Positions 9,219-17,573 of a stretch of 64,000 nt of DNA are shown one piece after another; positions within the stretch are counted from its first letter, which is position 1, and each line of letters begins with the position of its first letter. The DNA is taken from positions 186,001 through 250,000 of the forward strand of contig NZ_BMYU01000005.1 in NCBI RefSeq assembly GCF_014652435.1, in the 5' to 3' direction. Source of the DNA: Cognatundibacterium squillarum. GTDB lineage: Bacteria > Pseudomonadota > Gammaproteobacteria > Burkholderiales > Burkholderiaceae_D. The position numbers and the translations under genes are program-made. The notes beneath the pieces are model-generated. The model had not been told where the DNA came from. It ran no database searches and saw only the letters and a program-made list of their open reading frames with translations.

Positions 9219-9356
9219 GATGTGCTTTCGTAACGTCTTGGAAAAGTTCTTTACTGTTCTGCAGGTTCCGGTTTTGTGCTGCCGCCGGAAGCAGGCTGCC
9301 GGAAAAGTCTGGCGGCAGTTTGCACGTCAGACAGCGGCCGGCAGGGCCGCGTCGGA

Positions 9357-10274
9357 TTAATTACTGACCTTGCCGATCACCAGATATTCGAGCAGGGCTT
9401 TCTGTACGTGCAGACGGTTTTCTGCCTCGTCCCAGACTACGGATTGCGGGCCGTCGATCACGCCGGCAGATACTTCTTCACCGCGATGCGCAGGCAGGCA
9501 GTGCATGAACAACGCATCTGCATTGGCACGCGCCATTTTGGCTTCATCTACAATCCAGCCGTCAAAGGCTTTCAGGCGTGCCTGATTTTCTGCTTCATAA
9601 CCCATACTGGTCCACACGTCGGTGTTGACCAGATCGACGCCGGCGCAGGCTTCGGAAGGATCATCAAACAGGGTGAAGTGCTGATTATCTGCATCCACCA
9701 GCGACATATCCATTTCATAGCCCTTCGGTGTGGATACATGCAGATGGAAACCGAAAACTTTGGCTGCCTGCAGCCAGGAGTACAGCATATTGTTCGCGTC
9801 ACCGATCCAGGCTACTTTTTTACCGCTGATATCGCCACGGTGCTCAATATAGGTGAACACGTCGGCCAGTACCTGGCAAGGATGGTGCTGGTTGGTTAAG
9901 CCGTTAATGACCGGAACGCGCGAATACTCAGCAAAGCGCTCGATCATGGATTGTTCGAATGTACGGATCATGATGATGTCGCACATGCGGGAAATCACCT
10001 GACCTGCGTCTTCCACAGGTTCACCACGACCAAGCTGGCTGTCGCGGGTATTCAGATAGATCGCTGCGCCGCCTAGCTGATGCATACCGGCTTCAAACGA
10101 CAGGCGGGTGCGGGTGGAGTTTTTCTCAAACACCATGACCAGTGTGCGGTCTACCAGCGGATGATAGGTCTGATACGCCTTGAAGCGCTGTTTGATGATG
10201 CGGGCACGCTGCATCACATATTCGAATTCTGTACGGGAGAAATCAGAGAACTGCAGAAAGTGTTTAATAGCCAT
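9357..10274 (-). CDS. argF: Ornithine carbamoyltransferase
   Basis: Transfers the carbamoyl group from carbamoyl phosphate to ornithine, giving citrulline. The 305-residue protein has the carbamoyl-phosphate motif STRTR (residues 53-57) and the ornithine loop MHCLPAHRGEEV near the C-terminus. It is followed by argG, so the two enzymes that use and make citrulline are adjacent. A different fold or a catabolic ArcB role is unlikely because no arc genes are nearby. Confidence 0.98.
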   Translation of the reverse strand: MAIKHFLQFSDFSRTEFEYVMQRARIIKQRFKAYQTYHPLVDRTLVMVFEKNSTRTRLSFEAGMHQLGGAAIYLNTRDSQLGRGEPVEDAGQVISRMCDIIMIRTFEQSMIERFAEYSRVPVINGLTNQHHPCQVLADVFTYIEHRGDISGKKVAWIGDANNMLYSWLQAAKVFGFHLHVSTPKGYEMDMSLVDADNQHFTLFDDPSEACAGVDLVNTDVWTSMGYEAENQARLKAFDGWIVDEAKMARANADALFMHCLPAHRGEEVSAGVIDGPQSVVWDEAENRLHVQKALLEYLVIGKVSN

Positions 10275-10504
10275 AAATAGAAACCGGCAGCTTCAGTGCC
10301 TGCTGCCACAATCAAAACGAATTCATTATAAGGGAAGATTGCCTGAACTCCGTATTAAATTCAGGAAAACCTGCAATCTGGCGTGATATTGCTGTTTTTG
10401 CAGTGCGGAAACTGACCTTATCTTACCGAAAATCTCAGCAAGAGCAACTTACCCCATTTTGTTAATTTTCGTCAATTCGTAAAAAAAACGATGAGTTAAG
10501 GGAA
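10275..10504. other. Divergent intergenic region upstream of argF
   Basis: No gene is seen. The segment next to argF should hold its promoter (an AT-rich CATTATAAGG stretch near 10323-10332), and an A-run lies near 10480. I could not assign an arginine-repressor box with confidence. Confidence 0.5.
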
Positions 10505-10550
10505 ATGTTGCCAATGTGACAGTAACAATTGGTAACATCCTCATTATAAT
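10505..10550 (+). promoter_or_regulatory. Promoter with embedded dyad for the O-acetylation cassette
   Basis: A perfect -10 TATAAT (10545-10550) follows a weak -35 GTAACA (10522-10527) at 17 bases. A dyad of 11-base arms, ATGTTGCCAAT (10505-10515) and ATTGGTAACAT (10528-10538), one mismatch, spans the promoter with its right arm in the spacer. This geometry suits a regulator that blocks or remodels polymerase. The leader would be about 90 bases. Confidence 0.6.
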
Positions 10551-10648
10551 TCGGTCAGGAGGTGGCGTGACGGAATACGCTGCTTAAGGGGTTTTTCGCG
10601 CACAGTTACTGGATTGTGCCGTTTTTATTCATTCGCCGGGAAATACAT

Positions 10649-11308
10649 ATGAGCGCACTCTTAGCCGGACTGACCGTCCTCGTCATTGGCGACAGCCACA
10701 TGTCTACGCCAGACTATCTGATTACCACCCTGCACAACGACCTGATGAAAAAAGGGGCGGTCGTGTATTCTTTCGGCGCCTGCGGTGTGGCGGCCGGTGA
10801 GTGGATGGTGAAAACCCAGTCCTCCTGCGGTGGCGCAGAGCGCATCAAGGATGGCCCGGTCGTGGTGAAAGAAGGTCAGGAAGCCATGACCCGTCCGTTC
10901 AATGAAATGGTCAAAACCTATAAACCGAATCTGGTCGTTATCGTGAATGGTGACACGATGGCGGGCTACAACCAGCCTGAACTGCAAAAGACCTGGATCT
11001 GGCAGCAGGTTTCCCGCCTGACCAAAGGCGTTAAAAACAATAATGTTGCCTGCGTCTGGGTTGGTCCGGCATGGGGTGCAGAAGGTGGTAAATTCAATAA
11101 AACCTTCGCCCGCGCGCAGGAAATGTCGAACTACCTGTCAGAAATCACCGCGCCATGCACCTATGTGGATTCACTGAAATTGTCGAAACCGGGTGAATGG
11201 GGTTCCACCGATGGTCAGCATCTGGACATCGCCGGTTATAAATCCTGGGGTGAAGCGATCGGTAATGCGATTGTGACACCGGAAATCCTGAAAACGATCA
11301 AACGCTGA
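10649..11308 (+). CDS. SGNH/GDSL hydrolase of an O-acetylation cassette
   Basis: Predicted SGNH-fold esterase or acetyltransferase, 219 residues. The nucleophile block is VIGDSHMS (Ser16), and a C-terminal TDGQHLD provides the Asp/His pair; NGDT may be block III. ATG at 10649 is chosen; a GTG at 10616 would add 11 residues without ribosome-binding support. No clear signal peptide precedes the first strand, so its compartment is uncertain. It is the first gene before AlgF-, AlgI- and AlgJ-like genes, resembling the P. fluorescens wssF-wssG-wssH-wssI cellulose-acetylation order (a comparison from memory). Confidence 0.8.
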   Translation: MSALLAGLTVLVIGDSHMSTPDYLITTLHNDLMKKGAVVYSFGACGVAAGEWMVKTQSSCGGAERIKDGPVVVKEGQEAMTRPFNEMVKTYKPNLVVIVNGDTMAGYNQPELQKTWIWQQVSRLTKGVKNNNVACVWVGPAWGAEGGKFNKTFARAQEMSNYLSEITAPCTYVDSLKLSKPGEWGSTDGQHLDIAGYKSWGEAIGNAIVTPEILKTIKR

Positions 11309-11325
11309 TCATCACTGAACGCCGG

Positions 11326-11383
11326 ATGCTGCGGGCGCGCGCTTTTGTACAGACAGAAGTACCGTGTACCGCAGCATTTTTTA
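11326..11383 (+). terminator. Intercistronic hairpin with T-run inside the acetylation cassette
   Basis: ATGCTGCGG (11326-11334) and CCGCAGCAT (11369-11377) form a 9-bp stem followed by a run of T. The 34-base loop holds a smaller GTAC/GTAC dyad. It lies between the first and second genes of the cassette, so it may lower expression of the downstream three genes or stabilise the 3' end of the first. Confidence 0.6.
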
Positions 11384-11400
11384 TAGCCCGCTGATCTGAT

Positions 11401-12063
11401 ATGACAATGAAAAAACTGATCCTGACCTGTCTGGCACTGTGCACCTCCCTGACTGCATACGCCGATAATTCTCTGTATGAAACCGGCCCCAGTCAGGATT
11501 CATCCTTTGTCCGTTTTCTGAATGCAGCAGGCGATAAAGTCACGATTACCAACGGCGCGAATAAACTGGCGCTGGGTGCGCAAACCGATAACCGTGTATC
11601 GCGTTTTTTTCCGGTAAAAGCTGGTGACAAGCTGACGGCCAGTGCACAGGCAGGCAGTCTGAAAACCTCGGTGGAAGTCGTCGCAAAACCGGGCGAATTT
11701 ATCACCGTAGTGCTGGTACCGCAGGGCAGTGCGCTGGATAAGCTGATCGTGCGCGAATCACCAACGGACTTCAACGCCAACCGTGCTTCGATCTCGTTAT
11801 TAAATGCTGACCCTGCCTGCGCACAGGCTGGTCTGAACGGCGGCGCAAAGGGTGCATCTGTTTTTGAAAATGTCGCACCGGGTGCAACGCAGCGCCGTCT
11901 GGTCAATGCCGTCAAACTCAGTGTGCAGGCGCAGTGCGGTAAATCGAATGCCGGTGCTGCTGTCGATATGGGGCAGTTGCAGGCCGGAGAGCGCTACAGC
12001 GTGATCGTGATTCCTGCAAAGAAAGCCCAGCAAGTATTCTTCGTGCGTGACAGCACCTCCTGA
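11401..12063 (+). CDS. AlgF-like periplasmic O-acetylation protein
   Basis: Periplasmic accessory protein resembling AlgF, needed for polysaccharide O-acetylation in alginate systems. Of 220 residues, the first about 20 are a signal peptide (MKKLILTCLALCTSLTAYA with cleavage before D). The mature start, LYETGPSQDSSFVRFLNA, matches the AlgF pattern of a small beta-sandwich. ATG at 11407 is an equally good start; neither has a strong ribosome-binding site. Twenty bases separate it from the MBOAT gene. The exact function of AlgF-type proteins is not settled. Confidence 0.8.
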   Translation: MTMKKLILTCLALCTSLTAYADNSLYETGPSQDSSFVRFLNAAGDKVTITNGANKLALGAQTDNRVSRFFPVKAGDKLTASAQAGSLKTSVEVVAKPGEFITVVLVPQGSALDKLIVRESPTDFNANRASISLLNADPACAQAGLNGGAKGASVFENVAPGATQRRLVNAVKLSVQAQCGKSNAGAAVDMGQLQAGERYSVIVIPAKKAQQVFFVRDSTS

Positions 12064-12083
12064 TCAGACGCCGGGCCTGCATT

Positions 12084-13481
12084 ATGGTATTCGCCTCACT
12101 CGAATTTCTGACGCTGTTCCTGCCGCTGTTTTTCGCGTTTTATCTGCTCACGCCGCAGCGTTTCCGTAATCACACGCTGCTGGTCGGGAGCTGGATTTTC
12201 TACGCATGGTGGACACCGAAATTTCTGATTCTGATCATCGCGCTGACGCTGCTGGCATGGGGCGCAGCAATCCTGATCGATAAAACCAGTGATGAGAAAT
12301 GGAAAACGCGCTGGATGGCGTGGGCGATTATTCTGAATCTGGCCTCACTTGTCTGGTACAAATACACCAATATGCTGGTCGGCACGCTGAATGAATTCCT
12401 GACCGGCCATCAGATGCAGCCGGTACCGTGGGAACACGTGATGCTGCCGATTGCACTGTCATTCACTGTACTGCATGCGATTTCGTATCTGGTCGATGTG
12501 CGCCGCAAAGTCGTGCCTGCGCAATACGATGTACTGGCATTTTCGGCTTACATGGCAATGTTCCCGCATCTGATTGCAGGTCCGATTGTGCGTTACAAAG
12601 TCATCGATAAAGAATTGCGCGAGCGCGTCTTTTCGATGGAGAAATTTTCGCTCGGCGTGCGCCGCTTCATGATCGGCTTCTCGATGAAAGTGCTGATTGC
12701 GGATACGCTGGCGCCGGTCGTTACGCTGTGTTTCGGTCTGAAAAATCCGGGTTTCTGGGATGCATGGATAGGTTGCGTCGCTTACACTTTCCAGTTGTAT
12801 TTCGACTTCGCCGGTTACAGCGCGATGGCAATTGGCCTGGGCCTGATGCTTGGCTTCCATTTTGAAGAAAACTTTAATAATCCGTATCTGGCGGTGTCGA
12901 TTCAGGACTTCTGGCGCCGCTGGCATCAGACGCTGTCATCCTGGCTGCGCGATTATCTGTACATCAGCCTTGGCGGTAACCGTTACGGCATTACCCGCAC
13001 TTATATCAACCTGATGCTGACCATGGCCATTGGTGGTTTGTGGCATGGCGGCGATAACTGGAATTATCTGATCTGGGGCATTATTCAGGGCACGGCACTG
13101 TGCTGCGACCGTGCATTCACCCAGCGCGGATTATCCATGCCGGACTACGCTTCGCGCGCACTGACCATGCTGACCGTGATGCTGGCCTGGACCGTGTTCC
13201 GTGCGACAGGGTTCGATAATGCGCTCGGCATGTGGGCCGGACAATTCGGCCTGAACGGCTTTGGCATTCAGGACGAAGTCATCCTCGCGCTGCGTCCGAT
13301 GATTCTGCTGACCTTTGCGATCGGCTTGTGCTGCGTGGTGTATCCGGCGACAGCGATTGCAAAACGCGGTGGTCTGGGTGTGATGCAGTGGAGCATGCTG
13401 TGGCCGGTGCTGACCTTTGCGTATGGCGTGGTGGTGCTGGCGGGGCAGAAAGCCATTCCGTTTTTGTATTTTCAGTTTTAA
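12084..13481 (+). CDS. AlgI-like MBOAT O-acyltransferase
   Basis: Multi-spanning inner-membrane acyltransferase that passes acetyl groups from a cytoplasmic donor to the periplasm for polysaccharide O-acetylation. The 465-residue length is that of AlgI. The N-terminus, MVFASLEFLTLFLPLFFAFYLL then NHTLLVGSWIFYAWWTPKFL, is typical, as are DFAGYSAMAIGLGLMLGF, FWRRWHQTLSSWLRDYLYI and the catalytic-His motif GLWHGGDNWNYLIWG. It lies between AlgF-like and AlgJ-like genes. DltB or PatA roles are unlikely from this context. Confidence 0.95.
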   Translation: MVFASLEFLTLFLPLFFAFYLLTPQRFRNHTLLVGSWIFYAWWTPKFLILIIALTLLAWGAAILIDKTSDEKWKTRWMAWAIILNLASLVWYKYTNMLVGTLNEFLTGHQMQPVPWEHVMLPIALSFTVLHAISYLVDVRRKVVPAQYDVLAFSAYMAMFPHLIAGPIVRYKVIDKELRERVFSMEKFSLGVRRFMIGFSMKVLIADTLAPVVTLCFGLKNPGFWDAWIGCVAYTFQLYFDFAGYSAMAIGLGLMLGFHFEENFNNPYLAVSIQDFWRRWHQTLSSWLRDYLYISLGGNRYGITRTYINLMLTMAIGGLWHGGDNWNYLIWGIIQGTALCCDRAFTQRGLSMPDYASRALTMLTVMLAWTVFRATGFDNALGMWAGQFGLNGFGIQDEVILALRPMILLTFAIGLCCVVYPATAIAKRGGLGVMQWSMLWPVLTFAYGVVVLAGQKAIPFLYFQF

Positions 13482-13490
13482 GAGGCCGGT

Positions 13491-14636
13491 ATGAGCGAAT
13501 CATTTCAATATCGTCCTGAAAAAGCCGGTGTCTGGAAATACCTGCCTGCGCTGGCATTCGGCCTGATCACCGTCGGCGGTTTGATCGCCGGTGTGCGCAG
13601 CCTGCAGCAGATTCCTGCTGAAAAATGGACTGAGATGGCAGACTGGCGCAAGGTTGCGCAGGGTGAATCCACCCGCGTACTGACCAGCCAGCTGAATGAA
13701 CACTTTATCTTCAGTAAAGACTTCGCCGCCACGGAACGTGCGGTCAGCTGGAATCTGGCGCGCGATACCGGTGCGCAGGTGCGTCCCGGCTGCCCGGGCT
13801 GGTTTTTCCTGACCGAAGAACTGACAACTTTCGACGGTGGCCCGCAAAATGCCCGCGCCCGCGCGTGGATGGTGACCGAAGTTGCGCGTCAGCTGAAGCA
13901 GCGCGGCATACCGCTGGTGATTGCCATGGTGCCGGACAAAGCCCGTATCGAAGCGGCGCAGACTTGCGGCCTGCATCGCCCGGCAGCGTTTGCCGCCCGT
14001 TATGACCTGTGGATGAATGAAGTACGTGCCGCGGGAATCACGGTGCTGGACTTGCGCGAGCCTTTGCAGCAAGTACAGGGCGAGCGTTATTACCGTACCG
14101 ATTCGCACTGGAATGAAGCCGGCGCCAGCGCGGTTTCCGCTTACATTGCGCAGCAATTACGCCAGCAACAACTGATCACCACCGACGCTGCGCCAATGAA
14201 TGCAGAAACCGTGAAAAGCCGTCAGGGCGAACGCATGGGCGATTTGTATAAATTGTCCAGCCTGAACGATGTGCCGCTGTGGGCGCGTCCGGCAACGGAA
14301 GTCACCACGCTCAGCGATGTGGCACCGGTGGCGGTGCAGAGTGATGACTTGTTCGGCGACAGCGGCTTACCGGCTTTGTCGCTGATCGGCACCTCGTTCA
14401 GCCTGCGCGGCAATTTCGTACCTTTCCTGAGCCGCCATGTCGGCGCACCGGTCGCAAATCTGGCCAAAGACGGCGGCGCATTTGACGGCGCAGCCCAAGC
14501 CTTCTTCCACAGCAAAGTCTTCGAGCAGGAACCGCCGAAGCTGATCGTCTGGGAAATCCCTGAACGCATGCTGCAACGTTCGTTCGATGCCAAAGAACGG
14601 GCCTGGTATCAGACGCTGAAGCAGGGCAAGCTGTAA
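13491..14636 (+). CDS. AlgJ/AlgX-like SGNH O-acetyltransferase
   Basis: Predicted periplasmic enzyme that places acetyl groups on a polysaccharide. The 381-residue protein has one N-terminal membrane anchor (about residues 16-36) and a DHHW/AlgX-type SGNH domain: DxH is RTDSHWNEAG and the nucleophile is in LIGTSFS. It starts 9 bases after the MBOAT stop, so it is co-transcribed. The AlgX carbohydrate-binding C-terminal domain appears absent because the protein ends soon after the SGNH fold, which makes it more AlgJ-like. A strong terminator follows. Confidence 0.9.
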   Translation: MSESFQYRPEKAGVWKYLPALAFGLITVGGLIAGVRSLQQIPAEKWTEMADWRKVAQGESTRVLTSQLNEHFIFSKDFAATERAVSWNLARDTGAQVRPGCPGWFFLTEELTTFDGGPQNARARAWMVTEVARQLKQRGIPLVIAMVPDKARIEAAQTCGLHRPAAFAARYDLWMNEVRAAGITVLDLREPLQQVQGERYYRTDSHWNEAGASAVSAYIAQQLRQQQLITTDAAPMNAETVKSRQGERMGDLYKLSSLNDVPLWARPATEVTTLSDVAPVAVQSDDLFGDSGLPALSLIGTSFSLRGNFVPFLSRHVGAPVANLAKDGGAFDGAAQAFFHSKVFEQEPPKLIVWEIPERMLQRSFDAKERAWYQTLKQGKL

Positions 14637-14683
14637 AGTCCGCCCTTCTGCAAACTCAGCAACATTGACATCAAAAAAAGCTG

Positions 14684-14711
14684 AAGCTGCCTGAGGGCAG
14701 CTTTTGTTTTT
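14684..14711 (+). terminator. Rho-independent terminator of the acetylation cassette
   Basis: AAGCTGCC and GGCAGCTT around a TGAG loop, followed by TTTGTTTTT, 47 bases after the last stop codon. Confidence 0.9.
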
Positions 14712-14778
14712 CGGGTGTCTGATTCAGTGTCGTCTATGGGCAGGTCAATTACCTGCTCACAATGCCCAAAAACACCCG

Positions 14779-14884
14779 AAATGCGGCATTCAGCACAGAA
14801 AAAAGGGTAGTTTTCACGGACGTCGGCAGAAACTCTGGCTCGCAGGGCAGAGGGTAAAAAGTACAAATGCGGAGTTCTGCATAA
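14779..14884 (+). repeat. Dispersed intergenic repeat, copy 1
   Basis: Starts with AAATGCGGCATTCAGCACAG (14779-14798), contains GTCGGCAGAAA (14822-14832) and ends with a second, similar motif AAATGCGGAGTTCTGCATAA (14865-14884), 86 bases after the first. Copy 3 at 61811-61916 has the same layout and spacing; over the first 72 bases a hand count gives 56 identities without gaps. It lies between two convergent terminators. Confidence 0.8.
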
Positions 14885-14925
14885 TACAGGGCTAGTAGTG
14901 CAGGCATCTGGTTGCGAGCAGGATG

Positions 14926-14957
14926 AAAAAAACGGTGCCGTCAAAGCACCGTTTTTT
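14926..14957. terminator. Rho-independent terminator of the rsgA operon
   Basis: AAAAAAACGGTGC and GCACCGTTTTTT flank a CGTCAAA loop; long A and T runs allow use in both directions. It lies 26 bases beyond the rsgA stop. Confidence 0.9.
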
Positions 14958-14982
14958 GTTTTTACGCCTGATCAGCGATGGG

Positions 14983-15888
14983 TCAGTAACCGACTTTTTG
15001 CTTGGATTCGTGCACCAGCTGTTCAAACAAGTCATGGCGCAGAGTGGTAATCTCGCCGCTTTCCACCGCCGCCAGCACGGCGCAGCCGGGTTCGGCATGG
15101 TGGTGGCAGTTATAGAATTTGCAGTGACCGAGGTGCGGTACAAATTCCGGAAATGCTCGCTCCAGCATGCCTTCACTCAGATGATGCAGACCGAATTCCT
15201 GAAAGCCCGGTGAATCGATAACTTTGCCGCCTTCCGGCAAATCGTACAAACGGGTGAAGGTGGTGGTGTGCTTGCCGGTATCCAGTGCAGCAGAAATTTC
15301 GCGGGTCGCAATATCGGCATCCGGCACCAGCAGATTGATCAGCGAGGATTTACCCATGCCGGACTGGCCGATCAGTATCGTGCTTTCGCCCTGAATAATC
15401 TCCAGCAAGGCAGCGCGGGTGGCTTCCGGATTGCCCTGCGCCGACACTTCCAGCACCGGATAACCGATGTCGCGGTACATTTGCATGCGTTCACGCGCAC
15501 GCGGTAACGCTTCAGCCAGATCGACTTTGTTCAGCACCAGCCACGGCGTAATCCCAGCCGATTCTGCCGCCACCAGCGCGCGCGAAACCAGATCATCAGT
15601 GAAGCCGGGTTCGGTTGCCACCACAATCAGCAGGCGGGTCAGATTCGCTGCCAGCATTTTGGATTTGTACTGATCCGAGCGGTACAGCAGGGTTTTGCGC
15701 GTGACGATTTTTTCGATAACGGCCTGATCTTTAGAAGTCAGCGCGATCTCGACCAGATCACCGACGGCGATATCACTTTTCTTGCCACGGGTCACGCAGT
15801 GCAGGCGCAGCTTCTGGCCATCGACTTCAGCAGTCGCCAGATAATGGCGACCATGTGCAGCGATGATTTCTGCCTGTTGCGTCGCCAT
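14983..15888 (-). CDS. rsgA: Ribosome small subunit-dependent GTPase A
   Basis: GTPase that assists late 30S subunit maturation. The 301-residue protein has the RsgA layout: an N-terminal OB fold, a circularly permuted G domain in which NKVDL precedes the P-loop [14 protein letters not shown] and switch [10 protein letters not shown], and a C-terminal zinc cluster ([18 protein letters not shown]). Its ATG shares one base with the TAA of the upstream dehydratase gene (TAATG), so the two are probably translationally coupled. Confidence 0.97.
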   Translation of the reverse strand: MATQQAEIIAAHGRHYLATAEVDGQKLRLHCVTRGKKSDIAVGDLVEIALTSKDQAVIEKIVTRKTLLYRSDQYKSKMLAANLTRLLIVVATEPGFTDDLVSRALVAAESAGITPWLVLNKVDLAEALPRARERMQMYRDIGYPVLEVSAQGNPEATRAALLEIIQGESTILIGQSGMGKSSLINLLVPDADIATREISAALDTGKHTTTFTRLYDLPEGGKVIDSPGFQEFGLHHLSEGMLERAFPEFVPHLGHCKFYNCHHHAEPGCAVLAAVESGEITTLRHDLFEQLVHESKQKVGY

Positions 15889-16235
15889 TATGCGAAGCTC
15901 TGTTCAAAAATGGCATCCACTTTGGCCGCCAGAATAAAGTCATTCAGCGAGATACCGCCTTTGCCGTCATTTACGGTATGGGTGTCAAAGCGCAGCAGTA
16001 CGCGGTTGTAGGTCAGCACCAGTTCCGGATGATGATCTTCAGCGTGAATCACGTAGGCAATCGCGTTCACAAATGCCAGTGCTTCATAATAATTTTTGAA
16101 TTCATACGTTTTGGCAATGCGTGCACCATCCTGTGCCCAGCCCGGTGTGGCTTGCAGTGCTGTCGCGATCTCGTCCGCTGTCATGCCGGTTTCGGTGTGC
16201 TGGCAGCGCAGGTTCAGTAACTGTTTGTTGTCCAT
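15888..16235 (-). CDS. Pterin-4a-carbinolamine dehydratase
   Basis: Small enzyme that dehydrates 4a-hydroxytetrahydrobiopterin, recycling the cofactor of aromatic amino-acid hydroxylases. The 115-residue protein has the active-site block [23 protein letters not shown] and a hydrophobic FVNAIAYV helix. No phenylalanine hydroxylase gene is in the window, so the physiological partner is unknown. It lies between the M48 peptidase gene and rsgA on the same strand and overlaps the rsgA start by one base. Confidence 0.93.
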   Translation of the reverse strand: MDNKQLLNLRCQHTETGMTADEIATALQATPGWAQDGARIAKTYEFKNYYEALAFVNAIAYVIHAEDHHPELVLTYNRVLLRFDTHTVNDGKGGISLNDFILAAKVDAIFEQSFA

Positions 16236-16277
16236 TGTTGTCTCTTGAAAGTTTGTATGAAATCGTTCGGTAAGTAA

Positions 16278-17549
16278 TCAGTTCGCCATCAGATGCTGAA
16301 TGCGGATGCTGGCAGGCGGATGCGAATCGTAAAACGTGGAATGCAAAGGGTCCGGCGTCAAGGTCGATGCATTGTCGTCATACATTTTGACCAGCGCATT
16401 GCGCAGGTCATCTGCGCTGGCATGTTTTGCAGCAAAGGCATCGGCTTCGAATTCGTGTTTGCGTGAGCCTATCGACATCAGCGGCGAAAACACAAAGGTG
16501 AACACCGGCATGATCAGCATAAACAGTAACAGCGCCATTGCATCAGTACCACCAAGCGCCATCGGATCAACACCGAGGCCAGTGTAAAACCAGACCTGAT
16601 TTTTCAGATAACCGAGTAGCGCCAGAAACGGCAGCGTCATCACAAACATCAGCGCGATGCGTTTTTTGATGTGATTCAGTTTGAAGTGACCAAGCTCATG
16701 CGCCAGCACCGCTTCAATTTCCGCAGGTTCAAGGCGTTCCAGCAGGGTGTCGTAAAACACGATGCGTTTGACTTTGCCGAAACCGGAAAAATAAGCATTG
16801 CCGTGCGCGCTGCGACGCGAACCATCCATCACAAACAAGCCACCGGAAGCAAAGCTGACGCGCTGCATCAGGTCTTCGATACGCGCTTTCAGCGTTTCAT
16901 CGGCCAGCGGGCTGAATTTGTTGAACAGCGGCGCAATCAGATTCGGGTACAGAACCATCACCAGTAACTGAAAACCGCAGAACACCGCCCACGCATACAG
17001 CCACCACAGTTGTCCGGCCTTTTCCATCAGCGTCAGGATCACCCACAGCAAAGGCAGCATCAGTGCGCTCATCAGCAGCGTGCTTTTGACCAGATCGGCA
17101 ACAAACAGGCCGATGGACATATTGTTAAAGCCGAAACGTTCCTCGACCACAAACTGACTGTACAGGCTGAGCGGAATGCCGATCACGCCGGACACCACGG
17201 AATATGCCGCGATCAGACCAATCTGATACAGCATGCCGGGGCCGGTGTAAGACAGCACCAGATCGGACAGCCATTGCAAGCCGCCGAACAGGGTCAGCGC
17301 GAGCAGCACCACGACTTCAACCACCAGCAATACCTGTCCGAACTGGGTTTTGGTAATGCTGTAATCCGCGGCTTTCTGGTGCGATGCCAGGCTGATTTTT
17401 TCAGCGAAATCGGCTGGTACCTGCGCGCGGTGACGGGCAATATGACGGATCTGACGGTAGGCCAGCCAGAACTGCAGGGCGACCGACAGCGCTAAGAAGC
17501 CGGTGAATAAAACGGTAAAGCTGACAGAATTCATGGGAAAATGTGACAT
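16278..17549 (-). CDS. M48 family metallopeptidase, Ste24/CAAX type
   Basis: Integral-membrane zinc protease related to yeast Ste24. The 423-residue protein has an N-terminal multi-spanning CAAX-protease domain (about residues 1-205) and the M48 catalytic domain with HExxH as LAHELGHFKLNH and a third ligand in EFEADAFAAKHA. ATG at 17534 (MNSVSF) is an alternative start five codons in. It is longer than HtpX and its RRSAHGNAYFSGFG stretch fits the Ste24 group. It is divergent from orn across only about 24-39 bases, so the promoters must overlap. Confidence 0.93.
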   Translation of the reverse strand: MSHFPMNSVSFTVLFTGFLALSVALQFWLAYRQIRHIARHRAQVPADFAEKISLASHQKAADYSITKTQFGQVLLVVEVVVLLALTLFGGLQWLSDLVLSYTGPGMLYQIGLIAAYSVVSGVIGIPLSLYSQFVVEERFGFNNMSIGLFVADLVKSTLLMSALMLPLLWVILTLMEKAGQLWWLYAWAVFCGFQLLVMVLYPNLIAPLFNKFSPLADETLKARIEDLMQRVSFASGGLFVMDGSRRSAHGNAYFSGFGKVKRIVFYDTLLERLEPAEIEAVLAHELGHFKLNHIKKRIALMFVMTLPFLALLGYLKNQVWFYTGLGVDPMALGGTDAMALLLFMLIMPVFTFVFSPLMSIGSRKHEFEADAFAAKHASADDLRNALVKMYDDNASTLTPDPLHSTFYDSHPPASIRIQHLMAN

Positions 17550-17573
17550 TCGTAAAAAAGCTAAGGAAGAATT

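Larger units (their letters stand above)
14637..14982. other. Convergent intergenic region
   Basis: Between the acetylation cassette and rsgA. It holds a terminator for each side and copy 1 of a dispersed repeat. A 63-codon open frame (14704-14895) runs through the repeat but has no ribosome-binding site and is not considered a gene. Confidence 0.7.

Noticed and set aside
9219..9356. GC-rich dyads between argF and argG as a terminator
   Set aside because: Several short GC-rich inverted repeats are present, but none is followed by a T-run on the minus strand.
14704..14895. Open frame in dispersed-repeat copy 1, similar to frames in copy 3
   Set aside because: The apparent protein similarity comes from DNA-level repeat identity; nearly all differences between copies change the amino acid, copy 2 has a frame-changing deletion, and there is no ribosome-binding site.
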